This document shows positions 11,413-23,992 of a stretch of DNA of 64,000 bases, piece by piece (within the stretch, counting starts at the first letter, position 1; each line of letters starts with the position of its first letter). The notes below the pieces were generated by a model. The model was not told the origin of the DNA, searched no databases, and saw only the letters and a program-made list of their open reading frames with translations. The stretch is from Paratinospora sagittata (lineage: Eukaryota; Streptophyta; Magnoliopsida; Ranunculales; Menispermaceae), in contig CM069598.1 in assembly GCA_035771175.1 (NCBI GenBank), positions 2,819,931 through 2,883,930 of the forward strand, written 5' to 3'. The position numbers and the translations under genes are program-made.

Positions 11413-13207
11413 TCATAAGCGCTGATCAACCTCATTACTACTCTCTTCCTTTGAGGAAGCAGCGGAAGCAAGAGAAGGGTCATCAACCCACTTGATCTTT
11501 AACTCTATCTCCCCTGACTCAACCCCAGAAAGCCTGAGACAAGCATCCTGCATAATCTCACCATTTACACAACTTATGAAGCTTTCTTTAAGCAGACAGT
11601 TATCAGTATCTGGAATCACTGTCCTTATTTTTGTCTTCCCTTCTGAAGTGCCCAGAAATCTCTTCAACCTTGCTGCTGATGCAATCTGTTGAAGGCTGAG
11701 GTATGCATAACCCATCTTGTCATCTGCCTTGAACCGGTCTTTGTCAAACACCTCCTGTGTAAAAGCAACACAATCATGTTGATACAGTTCTTGCTTTTTT
11801 GAAAATATTTCAATAAACATCTCTAAGTCCAAAAATAACTGGTAATTAGTTGAGCTAGAAGCAGAGAAAAGTGAGTACTGAGATTTATATTAAACATAGA
11901 ATTAAAAGAGATGGTTCATAAAGCATGTGTTCTGCTCAAGAGGGACATATACAGATGGTTCAAAGTTTCATTACTTAACAAGTGAAGTAACTCATTATTT
12001 TGCATAACAAATATCAAACACATCATAAACATTTCATTAATTTGATTTACTACATATTAATCTATGTACTATGTCTATGAGATGGACCAAACCCCTTGTC
12101 ACTATAAATTCTCATTTTGGCATTCATTAATTAGAAGATTAAGACCAATAAGTAAATCTGAGTCTGACGGTCACAGATAGAAATGGGATTCATCAACAAC
12201 CAATGCAGAAGTACCATATAAAATTGTACATTTCTTCAAACCAAGGGCAGCCCAGTCTATCAAAGCAGCACTTTGGTAACCTTTGAAGATATTAGCCATG
12301 CAGGCAGTGACAAATTACCATGGCATCTTGGCATTACATTGAATAAATTAAAGAAAGAAGTTTCGTTCCGTTATCTGATTGCAAGTAATACAAGATGAAA
12401 CAAGACAGATGCAGGATCATATATAAAAACTACGAATTTCTGTCGAGGAAATAGACGTCCCAGTTGGCAAAGAATATTCTCTAGTAGCCGATTGGGATAA
12501 TAAAATAACACAACCAGATTATCTTACAAAATGCATAACATCAATAGCATCAAACTACAGCAAGCAAAGCAAAGTTAAAAACAGAAATGTGTACACAACA
12601 TGAGGAACTTACCAAGTTTAGAATTCCAACAGGTTCTGTAATGGAGAATGTAAATTCCTCATTCCAAACAGGATTTAGGCAACTGTTGATAACCTTGGTC
12701 TTTGCAGCCTGGTTGTAATGATAATGGGTGAGCAAATTTCATACACGAAGTTAAAAAGAACTTGAAAAATCAGCCAAAGCAGCAGAGGGTAATTTCTGAG
12801 AACCATTCATCATTTTATTTTCTTATTCTTCTTGAAGAAATCACAAACAAAAAAACATTTTCCACAGATAATTGCTTTAAGAAACTCTACCTATACATGA
12901 AATAAATAAGATAACTATAAGGGAATTTTAAAAGGGATTATGAACAGCAGAGAAAGAAATTCTTGCAAAACTAGATTTCTAAAGTTGCCTGACCTATCTC
13001 TGCTAACATAATTCAAAAAAATTCTTTCTTTCTTTTTTTTTTATTTTGTCAAAAAAGAAGAAAAACAGAAGTAAGATATACAAAGGGGAGAGAAACCTGA
13101 TTATCAAGCTTGAGGACAACATAAGGGTCACTGGTTCTGAAATCTCTGATGACCAATCTTTTCCCTTGCAATACAACCACTTTCACCACCCCAATAGTCT
13201 TCCCCAT
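11413..13207 (-). CDS. Small C2-domain protein, CAR (C2-domain ABA-related) family
   Basis: Three exons on the minus strand (13207-13097, 12708-12613, 11754-11413) encode 182 residues, all junctions GT-AG and phase 0. A single C2 domain fills residues 5-105: LVIRDFRTSDPYVVLKL holds the first pair of calcium-binding aspartates and EVFDKDRFKADDKMG the second loop. The C-terminal part with ISCVNGEIMQDACLRL and VESGEIELKI is typical of plant CAR-like proteins. These bind acidic phospholipids in a calcium-dependent way, and CARs recruit ABA receptors to the plasma membrane. Whether this member binds ABA receptors is inference; it could equally be one of the less-studied C2 proteins such as the At5g47710 type. 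Confidence 0.88.
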
Positions 13208-14325
13208 CAGCACAGCACAGCACCCGTTTCTACTAAGACATCAATTCCTGAACAAGCAGGCCCTGCTTGTATTTATATATATATATTATATATATGTGTG
13301 CTTCTGGGAAGGCCAAAGGAAACTCAAAATTTACAGAGAAATAAAATAAGAAGAGACCCAATTAATATTAATAAAAAAATAACTGGTTTTAGAAGCATCC
13401 CAGCTCAGTTACGCACTTTATAATTAATTGAAAAACAGAAGCTAAAGTAATCGTAATGCAATAACAGTAATACGTTTGTTGCAGGAAGTGGGTGGTGACG
13501 TTGCTGTTACAAGCCAAACTCACAAATGTTTGTGTCGTTTAGGTTAAGGAAGGAATTCCCATGTCACTCATGATGCCCATGTTCAACCGCCAGGTGTCAA
13601 TCTCCATGTACATTGATATCATCCTTGTACTTCAAAAACTTAGATCGTTTAAACTATCTAAAGACCCATTTGGCTTTTAATCTGGTTTTTTTTTTGTTTT
13701 TTCATCAAAAACCAATAATAAGCGATGATCAAACAAAACAGATTTTGTTTAAAAAAAAAACATAGAATTAAATTAATGTTTATTTAAAAAAAATCATTAT
13801 AATTACTCTTACTTATTTTTTCTTTTTAATAATTTATGTAGTGTCTCTCATACTAGCTTACACACACCATAAAAATTGATTTATGGAGAACAAGTTCTAT
13901 TAAAATAAGATGGTGACATTTTATACAAAAACGTGTGAACGTCCCTACATATGTCATGTTATTTTACTCGTATAACAAAAATAAAAGTTTACTCGATGAC
14001 TTGAATTTTGTAGTGTTCTTTTTTTTCTTCTTTTTTCTAGTTTTCCTTGAGCTATTCTTATACTCTTCAGGTAAGGAACTAATTTTCATTAAAAGCAAAT
14101 ACGGAATCATAGACCTCTCGTCCCCTTAAAAAAAATTATAACTTGTATGCGGAAACGACTTTAGGCCTCTGCCTACTTCCAACTAACCAACCAACTCGTG
14201 GCAAAAGAAGGATAAAGAAGAATTTCAAAGACGAAGGCCGATGACATTTTCCGCGGGGCGGGGCCGGCTTGGCTCCACACTTGAAGACCGAAGCCAACAC
14301 ATGAAGATGTTGATGTGTGGGCACA

Positions 14326-14333
14326 TGACGTCA
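14326..14333. promoter_or_regulatory. TGACGTCA bZIP (TGA/CRE-type) site
   Basis: A perfect palindromic TGACGTCA lies about 1.1 kb upstream of the C2 gene start, next to a GC-rich patch. TGA-class bZIP factors bind this sequence in plants. Function here is untested and one such octamer may occur by chance. Confidence 0.3.
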
Positions 14334-14581
14334 TCATTTGCTGAGGCGTATGCACTCCAAGGACAGGCATTGGTGGGTCTAAAGAAGAAACGGACACAGA
14401 GAATCCGCAGTGGTAAGATATTTACAGTCAAACCCTACCTGAGCCATTTTTTGGTCAAAAACTCTTGGTTGAATCGAAGCACCGCACGACCAGTCATAAA
14501 ATCATTAAAAAGAGAAAGTAACCAAAAATAAAATAGAAAAAAAAAAAAAAAAAGCAATAGGACGACCAAAGGGCAGTACTA

Positions 14582-14830
14582 AGGTTTGTTACCGAATAGT
14601 GAAGTGGTTAAATTTCATGAGATAGTTATACAAAAATATGAGTTCCACTCTCATGACAATTAGGCTGAACGCGGCCTTTACGCTGTAAACTACTTGTGAA
14701 TGCACTTACATACTCTTTAAAAAGACGTCATAATCTCTCTCTCTCGTTGAAACTTATCCCCTCTCGTTAAAACTTATCCCCTCAGACTAGTCGGTGCCCG
14801 TAAGCTAATCTGAACACCCAAGTTAAACAA
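14582..14830 (+). mobile_element. SINE-like fragment (low confidence)
   Basis: The piece has an A-box-like TAGTGAAGTGGTTAA, a B-box-like GAGTTCCACTCTC about 45 bp later, and a pyrimidine-rich body with a short internal duplication (TTGAAACTTATCCCCTCTCG / TTAAAACTTATCCCCTC) as in some plant SINE tails. No target duplication was found. Confidence 0.35.
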
Positions 14831-15865
14831 AAAGAAAAAAATAGTAACTATTAAATTTGACCATTCATACAAAAGGTAGTGATGTCTTAATGATATAAAG
14901 AGTGAAATGTTACATATTAATGCTCACCACATTAGTAGAAGGAAAGTGCTGAAGTGACAACAATATTAATGGCTAATGATTCCTATGTAAGGACCAGCCT
15001 TGATAGCGGAGAAAATAAATGCAGTCAAAATCAGACAACAATGTTAATGGCAATAAGAAAGTGAGTTGATTGTTGAAACTCCTGAATTGGATTACCATTG
15101 ACTTGAGGTGAAGTATCAAATTATCATACTCAATCCTTCCTTCAAGATAGTTGGACTGGGAGAGGAAAGCCATTAAACCAAAAAAATAAAGAAGAAGCCA
15201 TCATGGAAACTAGAACTTTCAAAGGACCCTCCTCTCAAATTCTGAAAATGTCCAATGAAATGCTTCTTTCGATTATATATATAAAGAAAAAAATCTGAAA
15301 ATGTTTTCTACTGTTATTTTCAAAACATGACTCACGGATGATCAAACCCAACTTGGGGTACAAGATTGTCTTACTTTTACTGCAATCATACTAGGTTTAG
15401 GAAGATTTTGATCTACAATCAAATTCAAATACTGATCTAAGGATACATCCATTTACAACAACTGCGTACCGCTGGTACTTGGCAAATCACCCCTAGAAGA
15501 TGGATCCTCATGGATCAATCCTAGTTTTTACAAACTGATGGCACCATTGGAAGGAAAGAAGAGCATAAAACCTAAATCTTAAACCCTAAAATTATAAGAA
15601 AAACACCAAAAAGCAGAATAATTGTTACAAAAACGTGGAACAATAATGATTATGTTAATATGTTACAGGCTTACATGGGGCCTAAACGTGAGGCTACTGC
15701 ACAGTAGTGTTTATTTGGTGTGCTGTCAAATTCAAATAACATTCATCACTACTCTGTCAATTTCTAAAAATTACCATCCTGAAGAATGAGGTCGCGACAG
15801 CGGAGGTAATGGCATAGGTTGAATCTTAGTAAGATCAGGTTTTCATGTAGTTGCTTTCTATTGGT

Positions 15866-18800
15866 TTATGCCGCTTTCCCTTTCCCTGCTCGGCGCTTCC
15901 ACACACTCTGCATATGGTACACAACTAGATTAGAACATAGATGGGAAAAAGTAGGTAATCCAACATATAGACAAAAGGGCAAGGTTGAAGTAAGTACAAG
16001 TGTTTCATCATCAGAATCTCCAGTAGCTCCAGAAGAAGATTTATCTGATTTCTCATCCTTGTCAGATTGCTTAGTCTCTCCTGGGCTTTTCTCTGCAACT
16101 TCTGTTTCTTTCCTTTCAGAATCTGATATATCCTCATTGTCGGATTGGATGCTGTCATTTGGTCTCTTTCCTATTTCTTCTACCTGCTCTTCATAATCTG
16201 ATTTCTCTCCTTTGCCAGATAGCTCCTCATTAGTTTCACTCTTCTCTGCTTCTTTCGCCCCCCCCTCCTTTTCAGATTTCTCCTCTTTGAACTCCTCTGA
16301 ATCTGTCGGGCCTATCTCTGCATTTTCAGCCTCTTTTCCTTCATCTCCTGATCTGTCATCTCCGCCATCTCCAATACCTGGGCTCGTCTTTGTTTCTTCA
16401 GTCTGTTTCCCTTCAGAATCACCTGCAAAATACAAAGAACCTGCAAATAAATAAACTTTGATTCCATAATATGCCTCTGCAAAATGCTAGTGTAGCTTAT
16501 ATACACTATCAACAACCAACTTCCTAAAGCACGGTCAATCATATAGCTGCCCATCAATAATGTGCCAAGTCATCAGGATAAGTGTATAGGTGAAGCATTA
16601 GAAAAAGTAAACTCTCGAACATGCAGAAATTCATGCTACAAACTTTAATTTCAACATGGCAGTCATTGAAAATGTTACCTGAGTTCATCAATGCCGCACC
16701 ATGCTCAGGATTTGATAAATCAGAGACATCCCTGCTCTCAGCTTCACTAAATTCAGCATATTCTTCACTTTCTAAATTTCCATGTGATTTACTCTCTGAA
16801 CTTTTGTTGGGGGTTCCTCTCCATCCTACTCTGGAAGATGAAGATCTGTCATCCAAAATTAAGTTAAATAAGGCAACATCATAAACACGGTTTTACAGAA
16901 TACCACCATTGATGTAAATTTCAGCTCACTTCTCAATCAATTTCTTGTTCTGCTGTGAGCCACTTGGCTTCCTCCTACTATTCTTTTTCTGTTCAGGTGA
17001 TCTGAAACAAAAAATATTAATTCAAAAAAAAAAATTATACATTTTGCTACGTCAGTCAAAACCAAGATTGTCACAATCCATACAGATGGCAGCCACCCTA
17101 CTAAATAACATTTTGACCATAGGTAAGAAGGGAAGAAAATATGATACTTACATTCCCTTAGAGGGGGAAATTTTTGCCGATTTTAGCTGCTGAGGAAGAG
17201 TAATTAACAGCAGTATAAGAACTTGTGTAACTATCCATGGATTCACTTTAAACTGAATGTAAAATAACTTTTAGCAGCCAGTAATAATGCTTAATAATTT
17301 ACAAGAAAGATACCTTACTAGGGCTCTCCTCATTTGTAGCAAGCTCCCACCTCTCCTTATTTAGCACAAGGACTTCCATATCTCCATCATCATACAATAC
17401 CTTACCACAGAGACAAATTCACTCTAGTTAGGATATCCATTAAGATAGCACCCAGAAATCTAACACAGAAAGTACATCGTACCACATGTTTCTTCTTTCC
17501 AGAGTCATAAGACTGCACTAGACCTTCATAAAACCTGTCGTGTTGGCAGGAGAAATCACAAAAATTCTGATTACAACTTCTTCAACTTCTTCAACTTCTT
17601 TTCAAAGAGAAAGTAATAATACCAATAAGCAAATAACAAATTATAACCACAATAACAAATTAAACATGATGCACCAAGCCACAGTAACAAATTATAACCA
17701 AATCAAAGAGATGAATTCATGATTAAGATGTTCTCATCACAATGATAATTCTCACTTTCTACAATTGACTACTTTAAAAGTGAAAAGATCCTCCTCATGT
17801 AAAAATCAACCCATATCCTATGCATTATAAAGAATTCCTCTGACAAAAAGATTATTAGAAGTTTGTTGAATGATTTTATAAATCATCATCTTTCAGAAGT
17901 ACCACGATCTTCAATTTAGAAACCCACAAGGTTGGCTCTTCCTTCAAGGTGTATTATGTTGTGTTCCTTGTTAAACAAATTGCATGATACTTACTGCTTA
18001 TCTAATGGCCACCAAACTTTTATTCTACAGCCAACCAAGCTTTGGTTCTCAACTTCCTTCAATGAACACTGCATAGGAAGATAATAAAAAAAATCAAGTT
18101 ACAGAAAAAAAAAAAAATTATTAGAAGGAAGCCAAAATTGCAGTTAGACCATCTGTAACACCACAAATTTGATCAAGCTACCATTCTTCAAGAGAAAATG
18201 ATAAACGTAATCAAACATAAATAGCACAGCCTTGACTGCAGAAGCCACTGAGCCAACCATTGCAAAGAACGTGGCATAGGGATCACCTTGGCCAATCCTG
18301 CAATACTTCTTCTTTTCCTCTTTTTGGTGGACACAGAAGTGGATTTGGGACTGGTGATTGGATTATCCATATCAGCTACAGCATGCACACTTAACATCTG
18401 CAAAAGCATAAATAAATTTGAACCTATACAACCAAGATAGAGCAAAATGTTGAAATATTTATATATGCACAAGCAGCATGCCAAGATAAAAAACCCCACC
18501 TTCATCTCTGGTTTGCTAAATTCCCCAACTATGTCTTCCATATTATTCGAATTATAATCAGTGCCTTTGTGTTTGAGTTTTGATGATGAGGTTTTCTTTA
18601 TTGGCAAGCATGATGCCAGCAAGTCGGTCTCCATAGGTTCTGCTGTTTCTTTAGCCATAGACAATTCATCTGTTGAATCAGCATGGTCCTCGTGCATTTT
18701 AATGGAGGGTATTCGTATATGATGTGAATAGTCCCTGGAAGCTTTTCTCACACCCTTTGAAGAACTCCTTGAGTGGGATGACTTGTGAGCAAGTGATGAC

Positions 18801-21800
18801 CGTTTGCGTTTCTGTAATGTCAGGGGTGTTGGATCACCAATTGTTTTTCTCTTCCTTTTCTGAGTTAGTGAAGCCTTCTCACCATTAATTTGACCATCCA
18901 GTTGTTCACTGTTAAAATATTCATGACCATTGCCTGATTCCAAGTCCTTGGATCTTTCAAGGCTATGCAGATTTATTTCTCTCACCATTCCCAATATATC
19001 AACATCATTTTCGGGATTTTTCATTTCAGCCGGTAAAATCTTTTTCTTCCCAGTCTTTTTTGTCTTGATCCCCTGAGATTTTAAATGCTTTATCATCTTT
19101 CCCAGAGGCACTTCATTTCCATCTGCATCACTATCTTTCAAAACCTTTTCGTCTTCATCAACCTGATGGTCATTACAAAAAAGCACCAAATGAGATAATA
19201 AAAAGCTGAAGGAGAAGAAGCTCAAAAAATCTCCAAGGAGTTTATACTTGGGCTGTAGAACATACAGTTCCCTTAGGATCCAGCTTGAGCGATTCAAAAT
19301 GGGCCAAAACACTCTCATCTGCCAACCACGTACGCCCCTCATTTTCCTAGAAGAAACTTGCAACGTATTAATATACATGAAAGAAATTCCCTAAATAAAG
19401 TCTTGCATGAGAAATCCTCCTTTCCAGTGAAAAAGATGAGAAACTGCATTGATTTCAAACTGCTGGTATTAAAGCATGGTGCTGATGACAATCATAATGA
19501 TGAACAGCCATGTAATATTCCATTTCACTGATTCAAACATAATAAACAACACAGAGGTACCCCGCAGCTTGTGAAATAGAAGTGGCTGGGTGGGATTTTT
19601 CTAGTATCATCCCTGTATGGCCAGGGGAAAGTGACAATACAAGGGACTTACAAGACTGGTTGTTTGCACTTATTCATGATTTGATACACTCAATTGAGCC
19701 AAAATATCTCCCTTTTATTAATTGATCAGGAAATATTATTTGCAAAAGGGGAGGAAAGCAGCCTTTCCATATGGATATAAGGTGACCTACATCGTCCCTT
19801 CCCCAAATCCTGCAATGGCAAGAGCCCTTTTTCAAAGGGAGGAGGGGGGGGTGGAGCAAAATGAATAAAATAAAAGGCATGGAACGACAGAAGGGAAGAG
19901 GAAGTTAATGAATAAAAAAAAGAGAGTAAAGAAGTCCAGTGGCCAAACCAATAAGATCATCCAAATTGAAAACAAACATCCAAAAATTCTGTTTACCTAA
20001 CCTCCTTCGAGATTGATGGCAAATAAGAAAAAAAGAAATACATTATACAAAAGGAAGCTAGTAACGTTGGATAAATGATGACATAACAAAAACAATAAAT
20101 AAATGAATGAATAAAGAATAAAAACATTGGATCAAACACGTCAATAAAACTTTAAGTGGTTAGTACTCACTGAACAGTCATCCCCTTTCTGCTCAAGTGG
20201 TTTGTAGAGTGCTGAAGGCAGTGGAACAGAAGCTGTCAAACCTGTCACATCCTCCTGCTTTTGAGATAAACGCTTGATGATAGACAGACCAAGATCACAA
20301 ATTGCATGTGAATTCTGAAAAAAAAAAAAAAGATTACTTAGAGAAATATAAGAAAGAGGATTTTGATGAACAAGACTTGAAAATAATTACGACCTCTTAC
20401 AACCAAAATCAAAAGCCCTGGAGCTCAATAAAAGAAAAAAGAAACAAAAAAAAAATTCTACCTTAGAATTCATTGCATCAACTACATCTTCTGAGCATTT
20501 GATACCATGAAATATAGAGATTATTGTAGAAAGCGTCTCTTTTTCCTGGCTAGTGGTAACCTCAGACTTAACATCTTCTTCTCCATATATCAGTACAGAA
20601 AGAAATAAGTACAATTTCCTGAAAATTAAAAAACGCTAGTTATGGCAAAATAATAGATATGTTGGTTCCCAATAAGTCAGTTTTCCCCAGAACAGTAAAA
20701 TCCTTCAGTTAGCATTATTTGAAACAAACATTGTGACAGACACTAAAGTATATACCAAATCTCATTGTTGCATTTATTCCAGATGGTGTGATAAAAATTA
20801 TATCAAATACGAACAATAGAAACCACTTGGCCATCAATGTTAGCTTGAATACATTTTGCACTATCCTTTATATGCATTGTTATTTATGTAGCATGGTATT
20901 CAAATAGAAAAATAAGAAATTATTGAAAGTTATTAAATAAGTTGTGACTACTTAGGCTGACAACCAAACATACTATTCATATTTTCAAAGAAAACCAAAT
21001 AAGTTAACTACTTTTTTCAAGAGTAAACAAACAAATAAGTTAACTACTTCAGGACTCGTGAAACTCAGATTCTTGAGAGAGATTTTTCTGAGAGATCTCT
21101 AGAGTGGTAAAATGGAAGCCAGACTGGACCATATGTTTTCACAAGCAAGCTTCTGGCCAACAATACAAAGAGTGAGGAGGGAAGACAAGGTGGGAGTCAA
21201 AGAGTCCAATTAGCAACCATACCTGTAAATTGGCTCATATACTTTAATATCTCTACATTCATCAATGTTAGGAAATGAAGAATGATGCGCAAGGGCATGC
21301 ACCAAGAAGGGGAGAATGTATGTTGGATAAGGCATCAGAGGGTTTCCATCACATTGCATGGGAAGCTGGCGTGCTCTGGCTTGGTAACACATCTGAATAA
21401 TTTCTACAAGGTCATGTTTGTCCTGCCATATTAGACGTGAATGAGAAATAATGAAATCCAAAATCTAGTGAGGAAACTTTCAACACATTATTCAAAATGG
21501 GGAAAATTTGCACAAACAAGAAAGAAGAATACTAAGAACCTAGTCGCCTACAGACGTCTAATATGAACAAGCAGGATCTTAACCTCTTTATTATCAGGCT
21601 GTTGAAATCCATTTGCATTAAATACAAAGGCGCAAGCATACTTCACATCCAAAAGTCGATCCTTTATATATTGATGTACTTTTCCTAGAAATAGTTTCCT
21701 AGCTTCAGGGTAGAGAACCTGTCAATTAAAATAGCAAGGAACTTCAAAATGTTATGACTTGAACTATCAGTCACACCAAGAAAAGCAAGACAAAATTAGC

Positions 21801-23956
21801 AGAAAGATTCGACCTCTGATACTCCCAAGGTTAAGTGGAAAACATTAATGGATATCTTATGATCCCAGTGCTTTGATAAACGCAAGACTGCCTTTGCAGA
21901 AGCAAGCTTCATATGAGCTTTATCAACAGGACTGCAAGAAGTCAATATAACATTGGTATGAGCATGTAGAAACCCCACGAAATGAGAAAAAATTGAAACA
22001 AAAAGAAGCAAGCAACATTATCTCAATTAACTTTCAAGAGAAAAAAAAATGTCTGATTTACCTTGAATCCATGTGCATCGAACTATCTCCAAATAAAAGA
22101 ATGTTTTTAAGAATTGCCAGCAGGTTCTCAAACCCAAGACGAAGATGTGCATCTTTAACAGGCAAGAAGCTCTTTACCAATGTTTTCAAACCAAATATCT
22201 GTAATGTACAAAGACAACCCTATGTCAAAGCTAGCTCACAGCACAATATAAAAGACAAGAACAAGAAGTCAACTGAACTCTGAAACCAAATCCTTTATCC
22301 TATACTGAGTAAATATTAGAAGAAAATACAAGTCTTCGTACCCTGACTGACCTTCAACAGACAAAGTTCGCTTCTTTCTTCCCAACTGGTCTTACTATTA
22401 TCTTCTGTTTTCTGAAATAAGATACAAAAATTCCAAATCCCCCCCCCCCCCCCGAAAAAAAAAAAAAAAAGGAATAAGTAATGGTAAAAATTACAGAAAT
22501 AAGTCATAGCATGCAGGAGATTGTAAGGTTTGGAAGGTATACATGACCGTGCTCCAGAATGTTGGTCATTATAAACGCTACGATCTCATTCTCTCTAGTT
22601 TCAAAAACTGGCATGGCAGTCTGTGCTATGCATCCCAGAGACTGTAGAATAGCAGGCAGATGTGTTCTTTCCTCCAGCATGTCTACAAGCCTCTGCAAAC
22701 AAAGGGAGAATATATCATCTGATGTGGATGACTATCATTTAAGATATTGCTCAGAAAATGCAAAGATCAAATTGCAAGAAAGATACCCACCCACCCAAAA
22801 AAAAATGGAATAAAAAAGGGCCAAAAGCAGGAGGAGAATAAAAACCTTATAGAGAACAGAGAGAGACTTAAGTCCATCATCTTTTGTAATTGCCGCTAGA
22901 GCATGCACAGCATACTTTGCTTGCTTTCTGCTACCCTCCAGACATAGCCTCTCCAATATGAGGTCTACTGAGCTGCAACAAAAGGACAAGATGCCAAAAT
23001 TATATTAAAATGCAAGGTAAGAAGCTCAGGTTCTACATATCTAAGATTTCAAAGGTTGTGTTACTTGGAAGTTGCTGCCAGTCCTTCCCGGATGGTTCCA
23101 CCAGCCCTAGCCAGAATTTGCAAGGCCCCTTCTTTAGTTAAATCATTATCCTCTTTAAGAAGGCATACCAGATCCTCTTCAGTCCCACTCAATAGCAATG
23201 GGGAGAAACTGGCAATAATCTGAAAGTTGACAAACATGAGAGCCTCACATAACATGAAAATTGAACATACTTCATAATACTAGGGAAATAAAAGAGTATG
23301 GCAAACTTAAGAAATAAATTCTGCCAGAATTCAGTGTCCTACATAGATAATTTAGAACATAAGAGTTCAGTACTACTGATTGCAAAATCACTTCCAATGC
23401 CGTAGATGGCTTAAAATATTGGCAACTGGAAGTATAAAATCAAAGAAACACCTTATTCTCAAGCAGACCCAGTAAAATGCTCTTGACGTGTGAACTAAGC
23501 ATAAAATATTGCCGTGAGCACTAGTCCAGTTGAAATTCATTCAAGCTGGTAAAATACAACTGAAGACATGGCAGAGACATAAGCCACTATGTTTTCCCAG
23601 TTGACCATAAACTATGTTACCCAGACTTGGGTGTGGGTTTTGGGTGCTAATGCATATCTAAGGTCGCTTTGTTCTTTCTCAACTTAGGGAAAAGGTGTAC
23701 AAAAATTGGATGCCTATAATATCTTTTTCCTTCCTTTTTATCTTCTTGTTCTGTTCCTCTTCCTATTCTTCCTCCTCTCTTTCTTTTTATTTTTCTTTGA
23801 AAGTTCTTATTCTTCCTTTTCTTTGTCTTCTCTTTTTTTTTTTCCCCTATATAGTTGTTCAAAACTAGTTGACCCAAAAGCTATAGTTGTCAAGAGGACC
23901 AACAATATAAATTAAGCTATGACTAACACTTTCTCTTATATATATATATATATATC

Positions 23957-23992
<36 letters not shown>

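Larger units (their letters stand above)
13208..15865. other. Intergenic: C2 gene promoter side and PDS5 3' flank
   Basis: This 2.7 kb stretch contains the upstream region of the C2 gene and the 3' flank of PDS5. It holds a GC-rich patch (about 14250-14280), a TGACGTCA site, an A-run near 14536-14553, and a SINE-like piece at 14582-14830. I see no convincing coding exon. Confidence 0.5.

Noticed and set aside
15819..16454. Plus-strand reading frames opposite the acidic PDS5 tail
   Set aside because: Ser-rich shadow translations of the Glu/Asp/Lys-rich exon on the minus strand.
18188..19378. One long frame across several PDS5 exons
   Set aside because: It reads through two introns with good splice sites; the conserved PDS5 sequence changes frame at those junctions.
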